DNA of 64,000 nucleotides from Varroa destructor (taxonomy: Eukaryota > Arthropoda > Arachnida > Mesostigmata > Varroidae), in contig NW_019211459.1 of NCBI RefSeq assembly GCF_002443255.2, positions 4,788,075 through 4,852,074 of the forward strand. The letters run 5' to 3'. A program made the translations under genes and the position numbers. The number at the start of each line of letters is the position of its first letter. Position 1 is the first letter of the stretch. The notes beneath the pieces are model-generated. The model searched no databases. It was not told where the DNA came from and saw nothing but the letters and a program-made list of their open reading frames with translations. Shown here piece by piece: positions 37,229 through 50,751 of the stretch.

Positions 37229-37998
37229 GTGTGGTCACCCTTGCTTCTAAATCTCAACCGTATCAAACGCCCGGCCGAGTCGCCGGCGCAATGCTACAAG
37301 CCTTGGATAGAGTGCATTGAGCCTATCCAACGCAGGCTTCCACAGACGCATGCACAGCACGAACGGTCTAGGCGTCTACTATCGGCCTATCAAGTGGAAG
37401 CAGACCCTTCTACTGGCGATTCGTGCTCTTCCACGTCAACGTAACAATGGTTGCTATACTATTCCCTACAACGGATCCGCTGAGAAAACGCACTTCATCA
37501 TACTTGCGATTCGTATCGATACCACTATGAACAGCTTTCTGTCGTTCTAATACGACTTTTTTTCGCAAGCCTTGTTTAACGGATTCCACTCCGAGATAGG
37601 TTTCATCTTACGCTTTTTCCCCTATATATGAAGCCACCGCTCACTGTCCGTGTCTGTGATATAGATATTCACCATCAGGAGCAAATTCGCCGCAAAAAGC
37701 ACATGTAACGGATAAACAGTTCGTTCCTAATGATTCAAATCTGTTCAGTTCGAGTGAAGCTGAAGAAGTTGAAAACATGCTGTTCACACTCTATCAGTCA
37801 GCAGATGGCGGCAGCCGCTAGAGTATACAACGATTTTCGGCTTTCATCGACTCACAGAAGCACGCGAAGACCTATGCAGGTGGCTTTACCAGATTTAGAT
37901 ATAGGGAGCAGGGTCAGAGCAAACGAGAGCTAAACAATCCAGCCGTGTTACCCTCAAAGGGAGATCATACAAAGTAGTCGTTAGAGGGCGCTACAGCT
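37229..37998 (+). mobile_element. Decayed Ty3/gypsy-type pol (integrase C-terminal) remnant
   Basis: Three consecutive plus-strand pieces resemble the end of a gypsy-class integrase: a STNGL...LLAIRALP stretch in the frame around 37317-37550; VALPDLDIGSRVRAN at about 37866-37925 (family pattern LPxLxxGxxVRV); and, in another frame, KGRSYKVVVRGR at 37956-37991 (family pattern RSYxVxxxxGR). A frame change and stops separate them, so it is inactive. No LTRs or reverse transcriptase were seen. It lies directly upstream of the CMP-sialate synthetase start on the opposite strand. Assignment rests on motif spacing from memory. Confidence 0.45.
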
Positions 37999-38039
37999 TC
38001 CAAGATTCCTTTTCCCTTCCCCTAGTTTGTTGAAGTGCA

Positions 38040-38276
38040 ATGGCCCCTCGCTACCTATACATGTTTACCTGTCTCGTTCTCATCCAGTCCTTACCGTACT
38101 GCCAGGCAGCTAAACTAATACAGCGCAAAAACTTGCCGTTCGTCGCAACTGTTCTTGCCCAGGGGTTCGAACGCCTTTCGATTCGGTATATGAAGCTGGA
38201 ATCAGTTCCACTTATTTTCCACGTTGAAACCTATTCATTCACACTTAGAGAAAAACTAGAGAAGACAAGAAACTAA
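38040..38276 (+). CDS. Short ORF with N-terminal signal peptide, or first exon of a secreted protein
   Basis: The start is ATG at 38040. The first 24 residues (basic MAPR, then YMFTCLVLIQSLPYC, then QAA) look like a classic secretion signal with a cleavage point near QAA/K. The remaining 54 residues match nothing known. A pyrimidine-rich tract ending in CCCCTAG lies 15 bases before the ATG, like a splice acceptor, and a GTATAT donor is possible within the frame. It follows directly on the gypsy-like remnant, so it may instead be part of that decayed element or chance. Confidence 0.3.
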   Translation: MAPRYLYMFTCLVLIQSLPYCQAAKLIQRKNLPFVATVLAQGFERLSIRYMKLESVPLIFHVETYSFTLREKLEKTRN

Positions 38277-38299
38277 AAAGTTATGAATCAATAGCATAC

Positions 38300-41200
38300 T
38301 AGAAAGAACTTATATGAATAAAGCAATCTGCTGAAGAAAACCGATTGTTAAACATTATCCTTGTTCCAAACAGAACGATAGCTCTGTCCGTTATTGAAAC
38401 AAGTTATTTGCATCCAAAGCAAATATACGCACGGTTAAGGTTGTAGGGAGATACCATTTAGATGAATTGCAGGTTGCAGGTGCTAAACATCAAAATGTTA
38501 GCCAGTCATTTTCAACAGTTTATCATCATTCCCAAAAAACGTGTCAATTTATGATGCTACAGCTACTTTTGAAACTTAGCTGCCATGAACTCAAAAACAT
38601 TCACATTAAAACTAGAATAATTCAAGATTCGCACTCTTTGTACAGTAATGGCCAAACACACCTAATAACTCAGATAACAGTACATGTCAATTTATTTTTC
38701 CACAAAATTAACGGTTGTGTAAACTTGCCGTTTCTTCTGCCGTAATCTTCCTGAAATGAAACAAGGCGGCTGGACGCGTCGTGCTTTCATTTCAGATTGA
38801 ACGGAAGTCCACTTTATAGATCAACCGTGCATGCCGCGGTACGGAGAGTCCAAAAAGCTATAATCTTTGCTTGCCTAGTGCGACCAATCATAACATCGAT
38901 ATCCAGATTGGCCAGCAGCATTCATCACATTTTTAATGATTTAATCCCCAAAAGATACAAACGTTGTCTCCTCTTAGTTAGATTTTCTATTAATGATAAT
39001 AGTAATAATGATAATTCGAGGAAATCTGCAACCTAAATTTGCATTTTTCCTCTTCCTTCTACTTCTATCGCTACCTAGCGACACTTATATGCAGACAGTC
39101 GCAGATATTAATGCAACAAATCGGTCGAACGAAATACGAACATATGGATAAAGGATCACATATAGAGAAAACACAGAATCGTGCAAAAAAATTGCACATA
39201 TGTTCTTCTTGAAGGCGCGTACATGACAACCTTTTTTATCTTAATCGATATCTATTATCCGTATTATACGGGAATTATGTGTATCTCGGTTGTTCCCGAT
39301 TGCTAGCTACCATACAATGCAATTATACCTATAGGTTTTTGTGTGCATGTGTATAGGCAGCAAGATGAAAATCGGTTTCGCATCGCGTCACAAAACTCGC
39401 AACCTCATTTCTAGCATCCGGATCGGCGATGATCACGATTTACAGCTTGCTTAGGCAGATTTAACGAGTTCTCAGATCGTTTTCTGACACGCACACACAC
39501 GGATATTCTACATATATGGAATAGATGGAATGGATGCCGTAAAACTTTGCTATTGTCAATTGTTTACAAATGGACGTCATGTCTTTCACGCTGACCTATC
39601 CAGTGCATCGCGAGCACTTGTCCGAGTTAACTTAATGTCATGTAATAACCTATATTCTTACTTCGCTATGTTGTAGGATCTATTCCACTGCTCCCACAAT
39701 TCATCCCTTCATTATGCTGCCAAATTGTCGATGTAAATGCTTGAATATTACATACTCAATCAATAAAACGGAAGTATTAATAGAGCATTGAATAGTACTA
39801 TAATTGTTATAAAGTAACGGTTCAAGAAGTTGTGTTGTTTAACGTCAACTGTGTCAATAATAATCATGTCGGAATATGAGAAAGTCTACACATGAAACTT
39901 CACGACGTTGACTCTTGCATGTTGTTACCAGACATGTGTGGACCTAATGAATGTGTAAAACTTTGTTGAATCACCATAGATCAATATTACAGTATTGAAT
40001 AAAGCGTATGTGCTGTTATGTCATATTAGTATATTTAGCTGATGTGTTTACACCGTTTATTGCAGTTTAGTTACTAATATGACTGGCACAACGTTCACTT
40101 GAGTATTTCAGAAGCTTTATAAGCTGCTGCTACGTGATTTAACATATTTTACACCGCACCGCTTTAGTTAAACATGGCCCCTAACGGGTGGCTCCTTTCA
40201 ACACGTAATGTACTTCGTCTATACTCTATTTCGAAGCCGGGCCATCTTATTATGGATTTGCAATTTTGATTGGCAAAAACATAACCATTGCTTTATGACG
40301 GGTACGCTGCTATACAAGTCTTGCGAGTTTCGTTGTGACCTGTGCCGCTTCACTATGATATCCAAAGAATATGTATTGTTACATAGACCACGATTCATTT
40401 TTAGAATCGGGAATTTTATATGCTTGTAGAGATACAAACACAGGCTCAACAGAAATTAAGAGCAGAAAATATGATATGCTTGCTCTTCTTTTCGCGAAGT
40501 TCAACTGCACTTCACCGAATTACGTTAAAATCGAAAGTCATGTACAATCATGTACGCTAACAATTTTAGACGATACAAGTTGAGGCAGATGTGACTGAAG
40601 AGCGAACTGCGTGTGATGTAGAGTCAAAATCAAGCGATCATGGAAATCATGAAAAATCGTTCGTCCCTAATCCATAAACTCTTGCACAACCTTTACCATA
40701 ATTCGGGGTATTTCAACAGTTATTTACTAACTTGGTTGGCTTTACTAACTTGTTTACGGTTACACAAAGCTCGTAAGGGTTATTTGTAATCGTCTGTTCT
40801 TTGGTATATCTTTAGGGTTTCCTATTGAGTAGCATCTTGCTTTTTCTTTTTTTGTTAACTTATTTCACATATTTGTCCTCCGTTTTCATGCACTAGGCTA
40901 GCCTGTGATGAACATTCAATGAAACAATATCTCGGCTTGATATCAAGTGATTTTTTTGTGAGAGTTTCAATAACAAATGTTTGCAACACTCGTTGGGAGA
41001 AACAACACAGCCGCCCAAAGTACTGAGATAGCAAACCATTACGCATCGTCATCATGTTCCATACATTTATTTTCATCATTTTTCATATCTGTCTTGGATT
41101 GTCAGTAGAATTATTCATCGCTTTCGTTCGGCGTTCATTTTTTGTTCTTATTTAAGCTATCGCTATTGGCGCAGTCTTCATATGACTTTCCAATAATTAT

Positions 41201-44200
41201 AATATATATAATAATAGTAATAATAGTTATTACTAAGTGTTATATAAAACTCTTATTTTATGTGAGCAAACAGTTAAAAATAGACGCAAAAAAGGCTAAC
41301 GATAATGTATTAGGCCTTTTACATCGTTGGGTTTATGGGGTGCTTCTGTTTGTATATGAGCAATGACGAGCAATTAAAAACGAAGCTGTACTGTTTCCTA
41401 CAATAGAAGCATGGTTGGTATGCAGAAAGAAGTATGAGGATATAATGTACCAGCAAGCTCAAGCCGCATATATTGCTGCATTTCTCTGCACATCTGTTTG
41501 AACACAAGACTTGGGGATCATTCGATTTCTCTGGAAACGCGGCTTTGTTTGGTAACCGCGATTGCCCTACCTGCGAAGTTTTGCTTTCTTTTATAACGAC
41601 AAAGGAAAGGTCTAATCCACAAAACTTGTTTTGACTTTACCGGGTTCTTATTAATGGGAGCCCTTTCCACTGAATAACCTTCATCGGCTGAAGACATTTG
41701 ATATCTTCCAAGATACGCATCACTCATTTATCCTAGGTCGAGCATGTGTTATAGTTAGCAATAATACATAAAGCACTTATTGTTATATAAACAGATTACC
41801 AAAGAAATTAAACTATTTGTTCAATTCGAGCAAGGTACACGATTGTGTAGAAGATATATTAGTTATTATTTTTCACAGTTAAAGGTTTGTCTGCGCATTT
41901 CGCTACTCCCTTACATCTACATCGCTTACATCTAGGTAACACCGAATAAAAGAAAAGATTTATTTTGCACATGCTAGCTTTTCAGACATAAAAAAAAAAC
42001 TTTGCAATGTCGTTTCACAGCTGAAAAATCAGAAGTAATTTATTAAAATTCTTTACTATTTAACCTACTACTAGCGGTTATTTCAAATCAACGTGCTTGA
42101 GATAAATATTAAAAGAAAGGACAGATTTTCCTCCATGCGCCTGTGTCCTTATTTTCTAAATGAAGGCACCACTTCTCGCACGATCACATATCTCCCGAAG
42201 ACGGTCTGCAAAGAGATCTACGAACTCACTGTTCTTATCGATAAAATGTATATGCGTGCTTTTTGGTTCCATTAGAAAAAAGCTTCATCCACTGAGCTCT
42301 TTCATCCCCTTAAAGATTGTTAATTCACTTGGAGTTGTGATTCAGTATGTATTGGTTGTTCAGTTGTTGTCCGCCAGGTCCGCCAGTCATTTCTCATGTT
42401 TGCCAATTTTTGTTTCAGTTTTTCTTAAGTATGCTGTGCTTTGCTCCATTTTTTTACTTCTAGTTACGACTCATTTCGATTCTTCATGAGAAACTTGCGA
42501 AAAGCCCGAAAACAATACGAGCATGCAAAAATCGTGCGTTCCTACTAGTAGCAGATTCCGGAATTGAACTACGAAATTTTACGAAAAAGATTTTCGCTAC
42601 GATCTCTATGACAAGCGACCTCGACACATTTTTTTTCTTATTTCCTACTATTCATATACTTAATACTATCATTATTATTATGTATAATTATTGTTATTAT
42701 AGTAACAACAGCATGTGTGTAGCCATACTACAGATGTTTTGTATCTCTTTAACAATATTTGCACTGCTCATTTGCAGTGACGAATATTTTTTCTTAATTA
42801 TGACCTTTATTGTATTTTTAATCGGTTGCCTTTTCGTGTTTGGTATTTTCTACTATTTTTGTTTCGTTTTCTACATAATATATACTGTATTTTTATTGTC
42901 TCTCTTCATATAACTGTTACAAAAAGAAGCACTACAATGTCGCTGCTAAAAGCCTGTCTCAATGTCAGGGATAAACAAATGATTCGAGAACTCGCCCTTT
43001 GCTACTCTTTTAACATCTATGGTAAGTATCATCATAGGCAAGGAATATAAGGCCAGCAAGGTAGCAACTCGTGGCGAGGCACACAGGCGTCATCACATGA
43101 CAGTATTTGCCTCCTGCACACATCACAGCGAACGTAACATAACATACACACACTCTGACACAGAATACAGGCAATTTTTTTTCATTTTCATTTGTGCTCT
43201 CATCTGTTGTCATTCATTCTACCTTAATTTGCGTGTTTCTTTGCTTACCACACACTATGACTATTTTTTTCGTATATTTTACATTTACATGATGGTGGCG
43301 CTCCATAGTCAACCAGGCCTCTACTGGGGTGTGCACCTTTCTATTGGCAGGTGCTTTGCTCAATTCGTTTTCTTTGTCGTACAGTAACAGTACTATCTGA
43401 ACTTGTAATAGTTATATATGTAGCTCAACAATTTAGGGTAATTCGATTATAGACTTCGTGAGCTCTTCAGCGTTTCATAAGCCCCTTATTTAACAGCGAA
43501 GAAGATAGCTCATCGGAAGCTAACGTTTTTTGCAACAATTACATATCTAGATTTTACTTAAACGATTACACAGAGATTGCAAGGTAGTATCAAGTGTGAT
43601 CATATTCGATAAATAGTTGCTCGTAACATCGCTAATATATGTATATAATATATATATAATTGTTTTTATATCTCTCGTTTTGCATATTTATTTTCACGTA
43701 TGGCTGTTTGCGGCTTCAATTATAAGGAATACAAAATAGGACTCAAAATTTCTGCTGCATGGTCTAATTTCAAATTTCGAAAGATCCAAAAGGAAGCGTC
43801 TGCATCTCTTGCATACAGACTACGTGCAGAGAGATGGCATTGCTAGTAACTAGTAACCAAAATTGAGAAGGCAAAATAGATAAAGGCTATTAAAAATTTT
43901 CTTTCTTATGATTTCAAATAGTATCAGCTAAATGGCGTGCAACTATAACCAAGCCCAATGACGATGGTCGCATTATTCCTGATCGACTACGCATTTTTAC
44001 GCATTTCCCAAAGTCTCTATAAAAAAACGTATAACAATTTCGAATATAGTTTTCATTTAGTATTTTTCTTCCATGTATATCTGGTATAAGACACACAACG
44101 CAGCAAGAAATAATTATGGCTGTTTCATCTGACTGATTCATAACTCTCATATTTTTCTCCCCGTTGAGAAGCCATCTTGCGACTGATATCTAGCGACGAT

Positions 44201-44890
44201 TTAGTATAGAAATTCCATATATCTTTCATTAACCCCAGTAGACTGCCGTGGTCGTATTATTGGCCATGGTTTATGGCATCAACATATTGTCATCATTCAC
44301 TAGCATCATAATTATCTCACCACAGTAAGCCTCACTAATAGTAATAGTAGCAAAGTTCTATATGCAATAATAGTAATAACATCGTGTATGGAAGAAACAG
44401 ATAACGGTAAACGAACGAAACATTAGCATGTTATCCATCATCTCACACATTCTCATCGTAACTGTACACATCCCTAACGGGGCTTTTGTATTTCCAAAGA
44501 AAATCGACAGGGTGAGCGCGAAAGTGATGTCAGCGGGAGTGTAATGTCTGGATTTGTTTTAGATTAAGCTTCTGGCTCTACTTAGACTAAGTACATAATA
44601 TGGTAATTTCATTGAACTGGTTTTACTTACGATGTTTTTTCAGTTCAATTTAAACTTCTAATGTTTCTATTGTTAGTAGGTGCCTATACCGTACATATTA
44701 GGTGCACAATCTCCGCTTTCATCCGTTTTTTCTATGAGGCATCTGTATGTTTTGAGAGCTGGCAGCAGCCTCTATGATTGTGTTGTGTTGATGGAACAAT
44801 AAATTGATGCTACTGCCATTAAGGAAGCAGCCTCTAGTGCTGCATTCCTTCACTGGTCTTGTCTACACACGTCTAATCATCGCAGTGGTG
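38300..44890. other. Gene-poor stretch between the signal-peptide ORF and AKAP1
   Basis: AT-rich DNA with short tandem A/T tracts (for example 41200-41240, 42660-42700, 43635-43665). Apart from a possible first exon at 42937-43021, no gene or mobile element could be recognised. The 3'UTR of AKAP1 must enter from the right edge. Confidence 0.6.
42937..43021 (+). CDS. Possible orphan first coding exon with strong donor
   Basis: It starts ATG (MSLLKACLNVRDKQM...) and after 28 codons plus one base meets a consensus donor (TATG|GTAAGTATC). The upstream part of the same frame is low-complexity T-rich sequence, so the ATG at 42937 is the natural start. There is no family match and no second exon was identified. 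The evidence is one good donor and a balanced composition, so it may be chance. Confidence 0.2.
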
Positions 44891-47800
44891 CTACCACGAA
44901 CCCGTATTTGTTGCATTCAGTTGGGGAAAATCAGCAGGTGAAAAAGTCGGTACGGGTGGTTCCGTGCCTGGCGGGGCAGGTTCGTTCGACAGTACCTGAT
45001 CCCACGCTTTCACCCAGCGCGCGTGGCCTTCTTGAACGAGATGCTCTGCAAGAGTGACCACGCTTTGATCACGCATTTGCCCTATCAGCTCGCCGCAAGT
45101 CACGTTGGCTTCATAACTGATAACACGGGCGAAAAATCTACCGCCGGCGTGCTGCACGTTCATGACGAATTGATGTGTCGCTGCCATGGCGTCTGCAGTA
45201 AAGATAACCCCTGATTGAGGTTCTATATTCGCCAGAACCATCTCCACTGCTTGGAAAGGATATCCCAACACATCGCTTCGAATCTGCTTAAGCTCTCCTA
45301 ATTGAGCAGGGCCGTACCCACCCGCATCAACGTACTTCACTGTAATGGGTTCTGTTGCGACGAGAAGCGCTCGGAAGGCAACACCGTTTTGAATCGAGAC
45401 GCATACGGACCCCGGACAAGGGGGTTCCAGGCCCAACGGTGGCGCATTAATTCTTGATCCCGGTCCGTACAGCAAAGCCATCTGTGCATCAATTTCTTGA
45501 ATAATGTCGGTATTCTTAGCGAGCTGTAGAAATACCCGGTTGGCAGCATCTATTGAACACACCCTGACTTCAACCATGTCTGGGTTGGGTGGAAGGGTCA
45601 TCATTTGTAGCCTTGGGGTTTTCGGAGGCTCCAGCATAACCTGTGGAAATTGCTTAGCCGGGAATCTGAAACCAAAAAAGCTTTTTGTATCAGCTACGCT
45701 CCATCGGAAATTGGTTTCTACTGCACAGCTCAATGGTGACCCTTTCACTGTGATTATTACATTAAAGTACTCGCGAAAATAAAACCATAGTATTATAGTG
45801 ACTCCGAGTTGATATAGTTGAATTCTTGCATACGCGATCTTTTTTGAAAATAACTGTAATAGTTCTTTCTACAAAAAATTTGCCAAGATAACGGGCTTAG
45901 CGATTTTACTGTGTTACCTGGCCAAAAGATGCACTAATGCTAACAAGTTCATTTCATTTTGTTACTAACCGTTTGCGAATCTCACCAAGAGCCTTGGTAA
46001 CATCATCAGCTTGTCCAACAACGTACACCGTCTTTATGTGGTCGTGGAAAGAGTGTTGTCGAACTGTGACCGTGGCGCCCGTTTGAGTTTTGATCGACTT
46101 CACGATTTGTCCCTGACGACCTATCAGACGACCGCATAAGTCCGCTGCCAATTCGAATTCGTAAACGGTGGGTGGGACAATGACAGCAGTTGGGCAGTCG
46201 CTTCCCCCTGCAACCACGTCAAAACGTGTCATTATAATGATCTGATAAGATATTACCAGTTTTGTACTGTGTAAAGAAATAATTAAGTGCGGGGATCCTA
46301 CGTAAGATGGAAATAGGTTTCCTTAGTAAATACATAAGATCTACGACGTAAACAGATACGTTTATATAAATACATCTATTGTTCTAAGTACTACCACTTC
46401 AAGTAAGACCAAGTCAAACAAAACCAAGTATCTTTCGCTCCGATGATAAGGGATCTGCTTTTCGACTTTTTTCGAAATGTGGGTTCTGCGATCAAACAGT
46501 GGAATAGAGCCAAAAAGATGCCTTGGAACCGAATTTTTTACAATAGCTAAATGACCTGCTAGGAATAAACTTTTTTTATTATGTGAACCTCCATATATTT
46601 CACTTTCACTGGGGTACTTTTCCATTTGACAATTAATATTTCATGAGTTCTCGAGATTTCATGCAAACGAATTTATAATAGAATTCGAATAGAACCAACC
46701 TTTACCAGAGTCGGCGCTGCCTTCGCTTTTGTCATCCGCCGCAACGTCTGACCCGCTACTATGCCGTTGGGCATCTGTCCTGTCGTGTCTGTCCTCGCTA
46801 TCGTCAGTCCAATTTGATGCCGATCTTCGCATCTGAGTAGTGTTTGCCACCGACGGATTCTGTAAAGCGTTAACAACTTTCCGTTTGGTTGATGGAGTTG
46901 GCGCCTTACCACCATTGGGAAGTAACTCACAGTTATCTTTTCGCCTTTCGTCTTTGTTGGCCAATGTCTGTTCGCCGGGTTCGTAGTGAGCCTTTGGCTT
47001 CGATTGGTGCTCAGGGCTCCGGCTTTTATTGTTGCTAGTGTAATTAGAGATGTTGTTGTTATTGTGTTTCTGATTATTGCTGCTTTTATTGTTACTGCTG
47101 TTGTTAGCAACGTAGTTGTTGCTATACCTGACTGGACTCCTTGCGTCTTTGGGTTTCATAATTGCTTCCTTGGCTGGCGTCGAGTTCCTCACAGGTGCTT
47201 CTTCAGAATTAGTGACGATTTCTCGACAGGTGTCCTTTGATTTTTTAAAAGATGACTTCGTCTCTTGTTTCACTGGAGAGTTCTGAGCTGATCTTGCGAG
47301 CGAACTCGACGATAGCAATTGACTTTGAACTTCAACAGAATTATTCATGATGTGAGTATCAGTTTCACTCTTGAGCGAACCCATGTCGCCGGATGGTATT
47401 TGTCGGCTGGAATTGTCGCCGCTATTTATTGTTGAACCACTTTCGTGTCCAAAACCACTACTACCGGAAGGCTCAGTGTCGGCAAGTGACATCGTCGACA
47501 CCTCAACGTGCAGCGACGAAGAGTTCACGGCCGATGAGCTGAGAGGAGAGTAGCACACAGCACTCAACGACTGCAAGCAAATGTATCATAACATGCCGGG
47601 AAAGATAAGAAAAAATACGTCGAGATCGAATGACAGAAATAATTTACATTTAGCTAGAGGATCACGTCTTCGTGTGCTAAAGCTAAATGCTAAGATAATG
47701 CCAGTATCATATGACACAATCGACACTTGGTATGAATATTGCACAATTTGCAACAGTTGATTCAATAATTTTTTAGGCTCACCTCCTCAATGAGATTGTG

Positions 47801-48766
47801 CGCTGGCGTGGACTGATTAAGGGCTTCGAACCGGTTAAGGCTAAGTCTGCCCTTGTCAAGTTGTGGGGTCCCCTTCGGACTCCCTATGCCTGAGTCGAGT
47901 CGGCCTGCATCGTCAGTGACCGCTTCTGGAAGTATAAAAAGACATTCCCACGTTCAGACATTATTAACGGTAGTTCCTTCATTGAATTTAAAATACATAA
48001 CCGATAGCATCGTGACACCTTAAGTTTGAGAGACATTTTCTACACTTACAACCGCTTGTTACTGATAGGTAATTGTTACTAACTTCTACTTCTCATATTA
48101 AATGAATTTCTAAGGTCTAATAAGGTGACTCTTACGGTGTCAAACAAATCAAACACCTCAACGATACACATTATCGCAGACGACTATTCTAATTCTCATT
48201 CTTGCAAAACTATTGTAACTCTAACCATTGTAACCCTTAATATTAGCAGGCGGTCAGTAGCTATACCGTCGCCCCAGATAAGCCATGTTTACAACGAGGT
48301 AATCACACGAAGACACGATTCTTTAGAGAACATGCGATCCCTAGTCACCTGATTGATGGATACTTTAGCTTCCCTCACCTGCTTCACCTAGGTCTAATGA
48401 GCGCTCCGAGGTGCCTGCCGTCGCAGCATTGCTAAGGTTATCCTCTTCTTGTTCAGACGGCTTAATGTCTGCTTCATTTTCAACTGCCTTTCCTTGAGGC
48501 GGCGGCAGCTGTGGGGACTCCTGTTGCTGCTGCGCAGACTGCTCAGGTTTCTCTGGTCCTGCCAGCGCCGGTGCTGGATCTCCTACAACCTCGTTGAATA
48601 TCGAGCGGACACCATTACACAGGCTGGCCGCTGATCGCCTTCTTTTAATCGTCGTCTTCGTCTGTGGCGACCTCATGTATGCAGCAAATGTAATGGCTAT
48701 GGCAAGAATACACACAGTGCCGGCCACCAGGGCAACGCCTTGACTCCCTCTAGGCCAGTTAGGCAT
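44891..48766 (-). CDS. Akap1: A-kinase anchor protein 1 (KH and Tudor domains, membrane-anchored)
   Basis: Five coding exons on the minus strand: 48766-48379, 47925-47783, 47570-46700, 46207-45970, 45665-44891. Phases agree and the product is about 804 residues. A hydrophobic segment at residues 11-31 is followed by a basic stretch (KRRR at 41-44), as in the mitochondrial outer-membrane anchor of this family. The linker is acidic and then very Asn/Ser-rich. One KH domain carries the GXXG loop in CGRLIGRQGQIVKSIK. A C-terminal Tudor domain follows, with VKYVDAGGYG, LKQIRSDVLGYPFQAVEMVL and LVQEGHARWV, all close to the vertebrate AKAP1 C-terminus. The family tethers PKA, and RNA, to mitochondria. 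A partial PKA-binding helix may be LCNGVRSIFNEV (49-60). TDRKH/Papi was considered, but that family has two KH domains. Confidence 0.9.
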
Positions 48767-49767
48767 GATGGGCTTTTTTGATGTGAACGAATTTTCGTCA
48801 GGAGACTATCTGTCCTCGTGGCACAATAGTGCAAGATGTTCCGCTGCTTGCGTAAATGTAAACAAGTTCGCTAATTAACACAACACGTCAAAAAGGATCA
48901 ATATTCCTACATTTACAAATCCCGAAAGCCTGAGGTCTCCATGCCTCGAGCCTCAGAACTTCTTTTCTCTTTAAAATGACCGTCTCCGCCTCGCGTATAA
49001 TATTCAATCTGTAATTTACTCAAAAAGGAAACAGAGTATTTTTAGCAAATATTTCTTAAAATAAAATAACGTGCTCAGAATATGGAGTTTAAGCAACATG
49101 CGCTCCAAACATTCAAACTTATGTTTCAATACAATGGTACTATTTGAAGAAATCAATGGGTATATTTTATGGAGTCATCTGTTAGACTACGTGTTCCTTT
49201 TTGCTTTAGACGCCTCACTGCGTGTATCTAACTAGCCGCAACGGCGGCTGATGCCTCTGTTATGACTATTTTATTTAAAATTGAATCTAATTCGAATGAA
49301 TTAAATATAGTACTCCAATCCTAAACAAAATAGTACCTTCCTTTAGCTGTTACTATAATCCTGAGAAATCTTCGATTGTTATAGAAGCATCTACAAAAAG
49401 TCAACTTTCCATGGTTAAATAAAAATCGCACTCAAAAAAACAAATAGAAACCTTTCGGTATTTGCTCAACAAAAAGTTTCCTGGTGCCTAAAAGCACTTA
49501 TGTCAAAAAGCAAAGCGTCCTGGGAAAAACGAGACCAATAACAGCCTTCTATAACTATTTCGATAATCCAATGCCGGTATCAAATACACCCACAGCACGT
49601 ATAACTTAGACATATATCGCGCTGTTCATGATATACGTGCCCAATTCAAGCTTGTTTTCTTTCGAGACTCAATAACAAATGCAGCGCCTACGTATTTTAT
49701 TTCAGGTCTGAATGTAATGCCACGTCTATAGTAACGGCAGCATTTTGACTGGTAGTAATGGGCAGGC

Positions 49768-49806
49768 CCCTGTAATCAGAGTCATGAATAACTCTAATTA
49801 CAAGGG
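49768..49806. repeat. Imperfect inverted repeat
   Basis: Arms 49768-49782 and 49791-49806 pair with about two mismatches and one bulge around an 8-base loop. It is intergenic and no function can be assigned. Confidence 0.5.
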
Positions 49807-50751
49807 TCTCCATAAAGCAGTACGGCCGTATCAGTAGAAAAATCGTAGCCATCTATTTAATTTTGTACTTATTCCTTATCACACTGACTAAATTTTATTT
49901 TATAAGGACGAATACTTTTTTAGTTTCTTGACCACAGACCTTTTGAAGTCTAATATAAACCTCAATCAATATCCAATCCTAGTTCATTAGCATGCTTGCC
50001 AATATCGTTCTATGGACTTTGCTGTTATTATCTAATAATTGCACAACGTATCGAAAAGTAACGACGGCGTATTTAATAACTTACTGTTCCCTCATAATTC
50101 GAAATCTGAAATGAACTGATCCAAACATGCTCTACTTGCACCACATTCAACAGTTGACAAATCTCGCACAACAGCTGTAATAAAAATAAAGATGGAGAGA
50201 CAACTTGTTTGAGCCTGCTACGACGGCAACTTCCATAATTTAAGTATTTATTTGTCTTGTGTGCCAATTCAATAATTTTCAATGCATACTATAACTATTT
50301 ACCAGATCCTAGTGTTTTTTAATTGACCGTTCTGACATGATATCAAAACCGTCTATGGGAAAGGTAAATGCCAGTTGCAAAAATTGGTTCTGGAAGAGAC
50401 CAAAACATTGAATCAGCGAAAAGTCAGCGATTGTATGTAGATATTAGTGGTGCCAGACGTCGTCGGAAAGCCACTGTACATCTCTGGATACCCTACGATT
50501 GGTACTGGACAGTTAAACGTTTCATGATACCACTTGGCAGGAGAGCATCTTTAGTTCGAGATTTAGGAATTTGATACAGTTGAAGACGGACACATCACCA
50601 AACTTCGGCAAAAGATAGCGAAATTCAGACGGCAAATGTATTTAAAAAATGTATTTTATATAACGCAATATTTTAATATAATATAAGAATTTATAATATA
50701 TATATAATAAAAATTATATAACGTAAGTAGTACAAACCTACTTCCCGAATT

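Noticed and set aside
38162..38174. tRNA B-box-like GGTTCGAACGC
   Set aside because: No A box or cloverleaf could be built around it, and it lies in an open frame.
40318..40392. Zinc-finger-like CDLC...H in a plus-strand ORF
   Set aside because: The second His is missing and there are no neighbouring fingers, so it is probably chance.
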